NCBI RefSeq assembly: GCF_002994615.1
Contig: NZ_PVNK01000005.1
Span: 62,001-126,000, forward strand
Origin: Enhygromyxa salina
GTDB lineage: Bacteria > Myxococcota_A > Polyangia > Nannocystales > Nannocystaceae
Direction: 5' to 3'
DNA length: 64,000 nucleotides
Translations under genes and position numbers: made by a program
The notes under the pieces: model-generated
The model's database searches: none
What the model was told of the DNA's origin: nothing
Seen by the model: the letters and a program-made list of their open reading frames with translations, nothing else
In this document: in pieces, positions 17,639-24,923 of the stretch
How the letters are laid out: the number at the start of each line of letters is the position of its first letter
How positions within the stretch are numbered: position 1 is the stretch's first letter

Positions 17639-19267
17639 TCACGCCAGGCGCAGGCGGATCTCGAAGCGCGCCCCTCCGAGCGCCTCGCTCTCGCCGACCG
17701 AGACCTCGCCGCCGTGGTCGAGCACGATCTTCTTCACGATCGCCAGCCCCAGCCCGGTCCCGTGGGCGCGGGTGGTCTCGTAGGGCTCGAACACCAGCTC
17801 GCGGCGCTCGGCCGTGATCCCGGGGCCGTTGTCCTCGACGACCACGCACGCGAGCGGACGATCGCCGACCCGCGCCGCCGACACGTGGATCTCGGGCTCC
17901 TCGACCCCAGCCTCACGAGCCGAGAGCGCCGCGTTCTCGGCCAGGTTGACCAGGACCTGCTTGAGCAGCTGACGATCACCGAGGACCTCGATCGGCTCGG
18001 CGAGGGCCTCGACCTCGAGCGCGGCGTCGACGTGGGCGTAGGCCCGCTCGAACTCGCCGAGCACCCGGCCGAGATCGACGGGCTCGAGCTCGACCTCGGG
18101 GACCTTGGCGAACTGCGAGAAGCTCGTGACCATCCGCCGCAGGGCCTCGACCTCGTCCTCGACGATCTCGACCGAGTCACGCAGCAGGGCCGAGAAGCGC
18201 GCGTCGGTGCCGGGGTCCTTCTCGCGCAGCTGCTGGACCGCGAGCTGGATCGGCGTGAGCGGGTTTTTGATCTCGTGGGCGATGCGCCGGGCCATCTCTT
18301 GCCACGCGCCGACGCGCTGGAGGTAGGCGATGCGTCGGCGCGTGTGCTCGAGCTCGTCGAGCATGATGTTGAAGGCCGCCGCGAGCTGCCCGAGCTCGTC
18401 GGCGCCGAGCCGCGGCGCCCGGACCGAGAGCTCGCCCGAGGCGACCTGGCGCATGACCGAAGACAGATCCGAGACCTTGCGGGTGGTCCTGCGCGCGATC
18501 AGGATCCCGGCGAGGATCGCGACGAACAAGACCAGCGAGCTAGCGATGCCGAGGGCCGCGATCACGGCCTGACGGACCTCGTCGCGCTCGGCCATGCTCT
18601 GCTCGCCGCCCGCGTCCTTGACCTCGACGGCCCCGAGGCCCCGGGCGAGCTCGCCGAGGCGCCGGTGGCGAGTGCGGATCGTTGGATCGACCGCCCAGGT
18701 CACGCGGACCAGCCCGCCGGCCTCGCTCAGCGGCCACTCGATCGGGACGTGGATCCACCCGTCGAGGCTGACGCGGGCGCGCTCGTCGATGAAGGTTGCG
18801 GGATCGGGTCGCCCGACGATCACGGCCTCGACGCCCGGCCGCTCGACCACGACCTCGACGACGTTGGCCCGCGCGCGGATCCAGCGATCCAAGAAGGCCT
18901 CGAGCTCGGCGTCATCGATCGCGCCGAGCTCGTGGGGCAAGAGCTCGGTCCGGGCCAAGAAGGCGTCACGCTGGGCCGAGGCCAGCTCCTCGTAGTAGGG
19001 CTCGGCCAGGCTCAGGGTCTCGTCTTGGAGCTCGACCTGGCGCTCGCTGACCTGATCGTAGTAGCCGACGCTCAGGGCCACGAGGTAGCTCGACGCGCCG
19101 ACGCAGAGGATCCCGATCGCGACCAGGGAGATCGTGATCCGGGCCTCGAGCCGGCCCCACCACGGCGGCCGCTCCTGGAGCTCGCGGCGGCGCTCGACCG
19201 CGCGAAAGCCCGCGGTCCCCCGGCGGCTCCGTCCGCCGCCTCGGCGAGAGCTGCCGCGCTCAGCCAT
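17639..19267 (-). CDS. NtrY-like sensor histidine kinase
   Basis: 542 residues from ATG 19267 (ATG 19276 is possible). Arg-rich cytoplasmic N-terminus, first membrane span about residues 45-67, a periplasmic sensor segment of about 180 residues, second span (ALGIASSLVLFVAILAGILIA), HAMP, then kinase with H box RRIAHEIKNPLTPIQL, N box NLAENAAL, EDNGPGI and GTGLGLAIVKKIV. The TPIQLA after the H box is characteristic of NtrY-type kinases. It is last in an operon with the DUF4390-like and Omp85 genes, suggesting it watches the envelope. No cognate response regulator is adjacent. Confidence 0.9.
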   Translation of the reverse strand: MAERGSSRRGGGRSRRGTAGFRAVERRRELQERPPWWGRLEARITISLVAIGILCVGASSYLVALSVGYYDQVSERQVELQDETLSLAEPYYEELASAQRDAFLARTELLPHELGAIDDAELEAFLDRWIRARANVVEVVVERPGVEAVIVGRPDPATFIDERARVSLDGWIHVPIEWPLSEAGGLVRVTWAVDPTIRTRHRRLGELARGLGAVEVKDAGGEQSMAERDEVRQAVIAALGIASSLVLFVAILAGILIARRTTRKVSDLSSVMRQVASGELSVRAPRLGADELGQLAAAFNIMLDELEHTRRRIAYLQRVGAWQEMARRIAHEIKNPLTPIQLAVQQLREKDPGTDARFSALLRDSVEIVEDEVEALRRMVTSFSQFAKVPEVELEPVDLGRVLGEFERAYAHVDAALEVEALAEPIEVLGDRQLLKQVLVNLAENAALSAREAGVEEPEIHVSAARVGDRPLACVVVEDNGPGITAERRELVFEPYETTRAHGTGLGLAIVKKIVLDHGGEVSVGESEALGGARFEIRLRLA

Positions 19268-19916
19268 GGGGCACATAGAAGGGGTGAGTGCGAAATTCGA
19301 TGACCTTCTCGGCCTTGGGCCTGGTCCGCACGAACATCCCGACCCAGCGCGAGAACACCTCGAGGTCGCGATCTTGACCTCGCGCCGCGCCGCCGGCCCC
19401 GGAGCTCTTGGCCTCGATCGGGTTGCGCTGGGCGATGACCTGGACGAAGTGGATCTGATCTTCGCCGCGCGGGATGTCGGAGGTCTTGGCGACCGCGACC
19501 GAGAGCGTCGTCGAGGCCTTGATCGCGTCGGCCCGGAGGGCGTAGCGCCGGACCGTCGGCGACCCGGCGCCGATCGTCGTCTGGACGATGTAGTCCTGAT
19601 TCCACGGATCCCACTGCACGCTGACCTCGACGTGGACCGCGGCGCTCGGCGTCCGCGAGCCCTTGGCGTAGACGGCCATGTCGTAGACCAGGCGGGTCGG
19701 GTAGCCGCCGTCGAGCATCTTCATGGCCTGCTTGTCGGTCGTGCGCAGGAGGTCGGGCACCGCCACGCGGATCTTGAGCTCGCGGCTGGTGTAGGAGAAC
19801 TTGGCCTTGCGCCGCGGCAGGGCCTCGGGCACGGCCCCGAGCAGCACGACCAGCGCCGGGCTCGCGAGCGCGAGCCCGAGCATCCGCCGCCGGCCGAGCG
19901 CGCCTGGACCGGTCAT
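19260..19916 (-). CDS. Exported DUF4390-like protein
   Basis: 218 residues. N-terminal Arg-Arg-Arg followed by a hydrophobic stretch (MLGLALASPALVVLLGA) looks like a signal peptide, possibly Tat-like. The body is beta-rich with YDMAVYAKG, VEVSVQWDPWNQDY and FRTHPFY segments, similar in style and context to DUF4390 proteins found beside NtrY-like kinases. The family match is by eye. It overlaps the Omp85 gene by ATGA and the kinase gene by about eight bases, so the three form one operon. Confidence 0.7.
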   Translation of the reverse strand: MTGPGALGRRRMLGLALASPALVVLLGAVPEALPRRKAKFSYTSRELKIRVAVPDLLRTTDKQAMKMLDGGYPTRLVYDMAVYAKGSRTPSAAVHVEVSVQWDPWNQDYIVQTTIGAGSPTVRRYALRADAIKASTTLSVAVAKTSDIPRGEDQIHFVQVIAQRNPIEAKSSGAGGAARGQDRDLEVFSRWVGMFVRTRPKAEKVIEFRTHPFYVPHG

Positions 19917-21475
19917 AGCGGCACCCGCCGCAACACGTTGCCGACCGAGAAGTCGAAGGTCCCGATGCTGGTGTCGAGCTTGAGCCCGAAGTCGGCGTTG
20001 AGGCCGACCGGGGCGACGGGCTCACCGAGCGCCCGTCGCTCGCTGCGCTCGGCCCGGGTGCCCGTCAGCGTGAACAGCCCAGCCGAGAAGAACAGGTAGC
20101 CGCCGTAGACGAAGGAGGTCCGGGGCCGACGAAAGAGCGGGATGCCGTACTCGAGATCCACGCGCCCGCCGAGGTGAGCGAGGGCGTAGGCGTTGACCCC
20201 GGTCTTGAACGTGTCGACGGGCCAGCGGGTCGAGTACTGGAGGCCCATCGTCCGCCCGGGCGTCCAGTCGGCGAGGTCGCCGGGCAAGATCAGCTCGAAG
20301 CGCGGCGCGTCGCCGGCGATCTGCCCGCCCCACAGCGAGGGCGTCAGCCAGTGGCCCCAGGGCAGGCGGAACGAGTAGCCGCCGCCGATCAGCACGCGCA
20401 GGTACTCGTAGCTCGAGCCGATCGCCGGAGACGAGAGCTGGACGTCGAGGCGGATGTGACCGCCCTTGCCGAGCATCGCGGCCCGGTTGCGCTCGTCCCA
20501 GACCAGCGAGAATTCCGCCGAGCTCAAGTAGTGGAGCCCGTCTTGGAGGTGAAGATCGAGCTCGCGCTCCTCGCCCCCGGGCAGGGTCTGGGTTGGCGCG
20601 CCTGCGGGCTCGGCCTCGATCGCCTCGAAGCGAAAGTCGATGCCGAGGCGCAAGTCGGCGCGAAAGGGGATCGTGACGCCGACGACGCTGCCGAAGCGGT
20701 TGTAGCGGAGCGTGTCGAAGTTGCTCGGATCCGGATCGTAGTTTTGACCCGCGACGCGGTAGGGCTCGTTGGCCAGGATCGCGTAGGCGCTGCCGACGAC
20801 GCCGACCGGGGTGCCGGCGATGACCGGCAGCTCCGTGTAGATCTTGTAGGCCTGCTGGCGGCGGTCGTCGGGCACGCCGCGGCCTTTGGTCCCGACCACG
20901 AACGCGGCCCCGAGGTGCACGCGGCTGCCCGCGAGGTTGCGCTCCATCAGATCGAAGCCGCCCGCGAAGGGCGTCAGCAGCGAGCTCGCCGCGCTGAGAT
21001 CGCGCACGACCAACGAGCCGCGCTCGTGGAGGTCGACGACCAGCGAGGCGCGGTCGCTGTCGCGCGAGACCGGGACCAGCCGGATCGCAACCTGATCGAA
21101 GTAGCCGGTCGCCGCGAGCCGCTGGACCGCGCGATCGATCCGCGCGTCCTCGGGCCAAAACACCTGCTCGCCCTCGACGAGACCCTCGGCCTCGAGCGCC
21201 TCCGTGACCTGCTTGGCCGTGACCTGCTTGCGCCCGCGGATCTGGAGGGCGACGATCTCGACCGCCCGCTCGATCGGGCCCTCGACGAGCTCACCCTCGA
21301 CGAGATCCTCCTCGTCCGGATCATCTTCGTGCTCGCTCGCCCGCGCGGGCTGAGCCGTCCGGCCTCGAACCAGCGCCGAGCCGTCGGCGTCCGGAGGCCC
21401 GGCCGCGCGCACGCCCGGAGCCGCCAGCGACAGCATGAGCGCGAGCACGGATCCGGGGCTCGCACGAAGGAGCAT
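19913..21475 (-). CDS. Omp85/BamA-like outer-membrane protein with POTRA
   Basis: 520 residues from ATG 21475, which opens a signal peptide (MLLRASPGSVLALMLSLAA...); the frame continues upstream to 21565 without sense. After an acidic linker there is one clear POTRA-like module (IQIRGRK-type start, KQVTEALEAEGLVEGE, ATGYFDQVAIRLVPVS) and then a C-terminal ~370-residue beta-barrel with alternating strands ending in FDFSVGNVLRRVPL. Smaller than BamA (one POTRA rather than five), so closer to TamA-like or accessory Omp85 proteins. Likely inserts or transports outer-membrane components. First gene of the operon with the DUF4390-like gene and the kinase. Confidence 0.85.
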   Translation of the reverse strand: MLLRASPGSVLALMLSLAAPGVRAAGPPDADGSALVRGRTAQPARASEHEDDPDEEDLVEGELVEGPIERAVEIVALQIRGRKQVTAKQVTEALEAEGLVEGEQVFWPEDARIDRAVQRLAATGYFDQVAIRLVPVSRDSDRASLVVDLHERGSLVVRDLSAASSLLTPFAGGFDLMERNLAGSRVHLGAAFVVGTKGRGVPDDRRQQAYKIYTELPVIAGTPVGVVGSAYAILANEPYRVAGQNYDPDPSNFDTLRYNRFGSVVGVTIPFRADLRLGIDFRFEAIEAEPAGAPTQTLPGGEERELDLHLQDGLHYLSSAEFSLVWDERNRAAMLGKGGHIRLDVQLSSPAIGSSYEYLRVLIGGGYSFRLPWGHWLTPSLWGGQIAGDAPRFELILPGDLADWTPGRTMGLQYSTRWPVDTFKTGVNAYALAHLGGRVDLEYGIPLFRRPRTSFVYGGYLFFSAGLFTLTGTRAERSERRALGEPVAPVGLNADFGLKLDTSIGTFDFSVGNVLRRVPL

Positions 21476-21727
21476 CTGTCGGCGACGCGCAGACCGCCAC
21501 ACCCGGCCAGTGTACTCGCCCTCAGGGCTCGAGTCCGAAGCCAGAGCGCGACTCGGATCGCGCATTCAACGCAGCCTCAGACGGCTAATGAACGATGTTC
21601 ATGGGCGTTGCAGCGCCCGCGCGCGAGCTCCGAGCGCCCGAGCTGGGCCAATCGAGCGTCGATGTGTGCGCGAACACCCAGTACGCGGCGACTTGGTCTG
21701 CGTACACCGCGGACCCCGACGAATCTC

Positions 21728-21733
21728 TACAAT
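21728..21733 (+). promoter_or_regulatory. -10-like TACAAT six bases before a GTG start
   Basis: TACAAT, six bases, then GTG 21740 of the response regulator gene. No convincing -35 was seen at 17 bases. Confidence 0.45.
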
Positions 21734-21739
21734 CAGCCC

Positions 21740-22123
21740 GTGGACGAGCCCCGCCCGGTCCTGTGCGTCGAGGACAACGACGCAAACTTCGCCTTGATCC
21801 AGCTCGTGCTCGAGAGCACGAGCCTGTGGAAGGTGGCCCGGGCGATCGACGTCGACGACGCTCGCCTCGCCCTCGAGGAGCGCCGCCCGGACGTCATCCT
21901 GCTCGATCTCGATCTACCCGGGATCAGCGGCCTCGAGCTCGCGCGGGAGCTCAAGTCGTCACAGCGCTGGCGCGAGATTCCGATCGTGGTCGTCAGCGCC
22001 AGCGTGATGCAGCAAGAGCACGCCCAGGCCCGCGAGGCCGGCTGCGAGTTCTTCATCGAGAAGCCCTTCGACATCGAGGCCCTGCGGGCTCTGGTCGCGC
22101 GCGCGGTCGAGGCGCCGCGCTAG
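21740..22123 (+). CDS. Single-domain response regulator
   Basis: 127 residues, a receiver domain only: acidic pocket VEDND at the N-terminus, acceptor Asp in ILLDLDLPGISG, Ser in VVVSAS and Lys in IEKPFD. CheY/DivK-like with no output domain, so it acts by protein contact or as a phosphorelay intermediate. Start chosen at GTG 21740 because the receiver fold begins five codons later and a TACAAT box lies just upstream. The stop codon lies inside a 20-base palindrome shared with the convergent uridylyltransferase gene. Confidence 0.9.
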   Translation: MDEPRPVLCVEDNDANFALIQLVLESTSLWKVARAIDVDDARLALEERRPDVILLDLDLPGISGLELARELKSSQRWREIPIVVVSASVMQQEHAQAREAGCEFFIEKPFDIEALRALVARAVEAPR

Positions 22124-22139
22124 CAGCCCGGGCTGCTAG
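22120..22139. repeat. Solo 20-bp palindrome CTAGCAGCCCGGGCTGCTAG
   Basis: A perfect palindrome equal to the two ends of the 166-bp element joined without its interior. The TAG stops of both convergent genes lie within it (22121-22123 on plus, 22136-22138 on minus). May also act as a bidirectional terminator. Confidence 0.8.
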
Positions 22140-22912
22140 CCGCGAGCCCGGGCGCGAGCCTCGAGTTGGGCGAGCTGCTCGGGCGTGTTGACCCCCGCGA
22201 CCTCGTCGGCGTCGACCTCGACCACCCCGACGACGCCAGCGCGAGCCCGGAGCGCGATGAGGTCGGTCAGATAGATCTCGCCCGCGGCGTTGTCGGCCCC
22301 GAGGGTCGGCAGCTCGCGGCGCAAGTGCTCGGCCCGCACGCAGTAGACGCCCGCGTTGCACTCGTCGATCGCTAGCTCGTCCGCGCTCGCGTCGCGCTGC
22401 TCGCTAATCTGGACGCAGCGCCCCTCGGCGTCGCGGATGATCCGGCCGTAGCCGGTTGGATCGGCGGCCCGAAAGCTCGCGAGGCTGAGCCCCGCCGAGC
22501 TCAAGGCGCAGGCCTCGGCCAGGGCCTCGAGCGTCGGGGCGCGCAGGAGCGGGACGTCACCGCTGAGGATCAACACGGCGCCGTCGAAGTCCTCCCCGAG
22601 CACCGGGAGCGCGCAGGCGACCGCGTGGCCCGTGCCGCGCTGCTCGGCCTGCACGGCGAAGTCGACCGCCCAGCCCTCGCTCGCGGGCAGCCGCTCACGA
22701 ACCAGCGCGCGCACGTCCTCGCGCTGGTGGCCGACGACCACGATCGAGCGCTCGACGCCGAACTCGCGGGCGGCCCGGAGGGGATGAAGCAGCAGCGGCT
22801 GCCCGGCGAAGGGGTGCAAGACCTTGGCGAGCTCCGAGCGCATGCGCGTGCCCTTGCCGGCGGCGAGCAGGACGGCGACAGCGTTCTTGGTCGACTCCCG
22901 GGAGACTGTCAC
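22136..22912 (-). CDS. GlmU-like nucleotidyltransferase (uridylyltransferase domain only)
   Basis: 258 residues from GTG 22912; a longer frame to ATG 22972 would overlap the divergent start. N-terminal LLAAGKGTRMRS is the GlmU/NTP-transferase signature, with K in AKVLHP, the GTGHAVACAL segment, LILSGDVPLL, and a C-terminal NNAAGEIYLTDL-like segment matching GlmU. The left-handed beta-helix acetyltransferase half of bifunctional GlmU is absent, so it makes UDP-GlcNAc from GlcNAc-1-phosphate at most, or acts on a related sugar phosphate. Probably not the only such enzyme in the genome. Confidence 0.85.
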   Translation of the reverse strand: MTVSRESTKNAVAVLLAAGKGTRMRSELAKVLHPFAGQPLLLHPLRAAREFGVERSIVVVGHQREDVRALVRERLPASEGWAVDFAVQAEQRGTGHAVACALPVLGEDFDGAVLILSGDVPLLRAPTLEALAEACALSSAGLSLASFRAADPTGYGRIIRDAEGRCVQISEQRDASADELAIDECNAGVYCVRAEHLRRELPTLGADNAAGEIYLTDLIALRARAGVVGVVEVDADEVAGVNTPEQLAQLEARARARG

Positions 22913-22954
22913 GAGCGCCAAGCTACGAAATTGCGCCGCCGCCACCAAGCTCGC

Positions 22955-22960
22955 TATTGT
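22955..22960 (+). promoter_or_regulatory. -10-like TATTGT ten bases before the ATG
   Basis: TATTGT, ten bases, then ATG 22971; predicts a leader of only a few bases. Confidence 0.35.
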
Positions 22961-22970
22961 GAACCTGCCC

Positions 22971-23447
22971 ATGTCCGACGCGCGCTTCTCGAGCTTCGCC
23001 GAGTTCTTCCCCTACTACCTCGGCGAGCACCGCGACCCGAGGTGTCGGGCCCTGCACTTCGTCGGCACGGCTGGGTTCTTCTCGATGATCGGGTGGGCGG
23101 CGTGGCTCGAGCCCGCGCGCTTCGGCCCGGCCCTGGCCGGAATCCTCGCGCTCGGCGTCATCGGCAACGTCGTCGAGCGCCGCCGCAACGCCGCGCCCGT
23201 GATGTTCGCGATGATCGCGCTCGGGGTCTGGGCTCAGCCGTGGTTGCTCGCGGGCGTGGTCTGGGCCTACGCCTTCGCCTGGATCGCCCACTTCAAGATC
23301 GAGCACAACAAGCCCGCAACCTTCATTTATCCGCTGTGGTCGCTGCTCGGTGACTTCAAGATGTGGAGCATGATGGTGAGCGGCAAGCTGTGGACCGGCG
23401 ATCCGATTCAGGAGCTCGAGCTCAGCGTGTCGGCTCCCGACGCGTGA
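22971..23447 (+). CDS. Mpo1-like (DUF962) membrane protein
   Basis: 158 residues from ATG 22971. The N-terminus FAEFFPYYLGEHRDPRCRALHFVGT matches the Mpo1/DUF962 pattern of conserved His residues, followed by four hydrophobic spans and a second His cluster (IAHFKIEHNKPATF). Known: yeast Mpo1 is an Fe-dependent dioxygenase acting on 2-hydroxy fatty acids in the ER membrane; bacterial members are largely uncharacterised. The 3' end overlaps the convergent mobA gene by 26 bases. Its promoter lies within about 60 bases shared with the divergent uridylyltransferase gene. Confidence 0.85.
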   Translation: MSDARFSSFAEFFPYYLGEHRDPRCRALHFVGTAGFFSMIGWAAWLEPARFGPALAGILALGVIGNVVERRRNAAPVMFAMIALGVWAQPWLLAGVVWAYAFAWIAHFKIEHNKPATFIYPLWSLLGDFKMWSMMVSGKLWTGDPIQELELSVSAPDA

Positions 23448-24042
23448 GCGCTCGCTGCTGGGCTCGCCATTGGGCGGGCGTGTTGCACTCGGCGAGGGCG
23501 CCTGGCGAGGGCAGCTGATCGACGGCGATCGAGCGCACGCCGGGGTCGTCGAACAAGCTCTGGAGGCGCCGGTCACCGCGGGCGAGCTGGGCCCTCGCGC
23601 GCGCGTGCATGGGGCCGACGACGACGGCCGAGGCCAGCGGGTGCGCGCGGCCGCTCGGGTCTCGGGCCACGCACGCGAGCGCCGACGGATGCGCGCGCAG
23701 CGACGCGAGCATGAACGCGACGTGCTCGGCGCTGACCGCCGCGGCGTCGCACGAGCCGAGGTAGGCCCGCTCGACGCCGCGCTCGCCGAGGCGCTCGAGG
23801 CCCGCGGCGACGCCAGCGAGCGGACCGCCGTCGTCGACCGCGTCGTCGACCCGCTCGCTCGCGTAGCCCGCGAGCTCGGGCAGCACCTGGCCCCGTCGGG
23901 CCGCGATCACGATCGGCTGACAGCAGGTGGCGAGGATCCCGACCACGTGCTCGAGCAGCGGACGCCCGTCGAGCTCCAGCCAGGCCTTGTCGCGACCCAT
24001 GCGGGCCGACGACCCGCCGCTGAGGACCACAGCTCCGTCCAC
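23422..24042 (-). CDS. mobA: Molybdenum cofactor guanylyltransferase MobA
   Basis: 206 residues from GTG 24042. Attaches GMP to molybdopterin to make the MGD cofactor. Signature LSGGSSARMGRDKAWLELDGRPLLEHVV at the N-terminus (GTP loop plus Lys), DDGGPLAGVAAGL and a SCDAAAVSAEHV segment in place of the usual cDmP. The frame continues upstream through duplicated DNA, but the conserved domain begins exactly at this GTG. The MGD-using YdeP-like enzyme at 12359-14725 is a plausible client. The upstream flank is a broken copy of the locus at 28.0-28.7 kb. Confidence 0.88.
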   Translation of the reverse strand: MDGAVVLSGGSSARMGRDKAWLELDGRPLLEHVVGILATCCQPIVIAARRGQVLPELAGYASERVDDAVDDGGPLAGVAAGLERLGERGVERAYLGSCDAAAVSAEHVAFMLASLRAHPSALACVARDPSGRAHPLASAVVVGPMHARARAQLARGDRRLQSLFDDPGVRSIAVDQLPSPGALAECNTPAQWRAQQRALTRREPTR

Positions 24043-24076
24043 GGGCTCAGCTTGCCAGAGCTGCCCGGGCGCGCAA

Positions 24077-24309
24077 GCGCCGACGTCGACGCGCCCGAGG
24101 CTCGCTTCGTCGACGATCGGATCGAAGTCGCGCTGCCCCGCGCCGCCGCCCGGGCGTGGGCCGAGGGTGACGAGGTCGGGATCGAGGCCGAGCAAGGCGC
24201 GCTGCGGCTGTTGATCGAGAAGGACTTCCGCTACCTGAGCCCGCGCGAGGGCGAAGACGACGACGACGCGTTTCCCCATCCTGGCGCCGAGTCGGGCGCG
24301 AGCTGCTAG
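24077..24309 (+). pseudogene. Remnant of the DUF7009-like gene (5' end deleted)
   Basis: Nearly identical to the last two thirds of the intact gene at 28105-28470, keeping the same stop codon. The first ~160 bases (start codon to the Ser-Ala-Asp junction) are missing: the upstream sequence CCAGAGCTGCCCGGGCGCG...AAGCGC runs directly into CGACGTCGACGCG, with AGCGC present at both deletion ends in the intact copy. No start codon in a sensible place, so not translated as such. Confidence 0.85.
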
Positions 24310-24312
24310 CAA

Positions 24313-24525
24313 GTGCGTGCCTGGGCCCTGGTCGGCGCTACTTGCGTCGCCTTGGGCTGTCGGCCGCGATCGAGCTCGACGCCCGCGGAGGCCGTCGCGG
24401 CCCCAGCCGTCGACCACGGCGAGCCCCTGCCCTACCACGGCACCTGGGTCGGGCCCGAGCTGACCTTCGCCGGGCCGTGGGTGCTGGTGCGGCCGACGGT
24501 CGCCGACCCGGGTGTCGTTCTGTGA
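24313..24525 (+). pseudogene. Truncated copy of the lipoprotein gene at 28474
   Basis: Encodes the signal peptide and first ~65 residues of the intact lipoprotein (same lipobox VALGC, same PAEAVAAPAVDHGEPLPYHGTW), with a six-base deletion, then leaves homology at about 24513 and stops at TGA 24523. Broken by a rearrangement junction with the minus-strand gene that follows. Confidence 0.85.
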
Positions 24526-24889
24526 TCGCCTCGACGTCAGCAACAACCCGATTGATGAGGTCCACGGCGTCTGCCTCGGCCTCGAGCGCGTATCGGCGCA
24601 CTTGCAGCACCTTGCCCTCGGCGTCGTAACTCGTCGTCGAACCCACCCACATCATTCGCCAGTTGTACTCCGCCGAGGGTGGTGGACTCCGCTTGTAGAT
24701 TTTTTGCGCACGATGGCGCTGCATGTCCACGTTCGCGGCAGCCCGCTCGGGCGATAGTGGCTTATCCATCCGCACCGCCATGCGGTCGAGCCGTGGGCCT
24801 ACCTGCGTGATGTCTTGACGTATTCGATCGATGATCTCAAAGTGGTTGTCGGTCGGCGTGAAATCGGGGATCCTGTCGTCACGGGGCAT
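24338..24889 (-). pseudogene. 3'-truncated unknown gene reading into antisense of the duplicated lipoprotein
   Basis: 183 residues from ATG 24889. The first ~125 residues (for example FTPTDNHFEIIDRIRQDITQV, RMMWVGSTTSYDAEGK, DLINRVVADVEAI) look like a real, fairly hydrophilic protein. After ITERH, at the homology breakpoint near 24513, the frame runs through the complement of the lipoprotein remnant and becomes Arg/Ala/Pro low complexity. The native C-terminus therefore appears lost. No family recognised. Confidence 0.6.
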
Positions 24890-24923
24890 CGCGTCACTCG
24901 AATCTACTCTTCCGATCCTCCGA

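Noticed and set aside
17486..19303. 605-codon open frame antisense to the NtrY-like kinase
   Set aside because: No signal or domain; the kinase motifs on the minus strand are complete.
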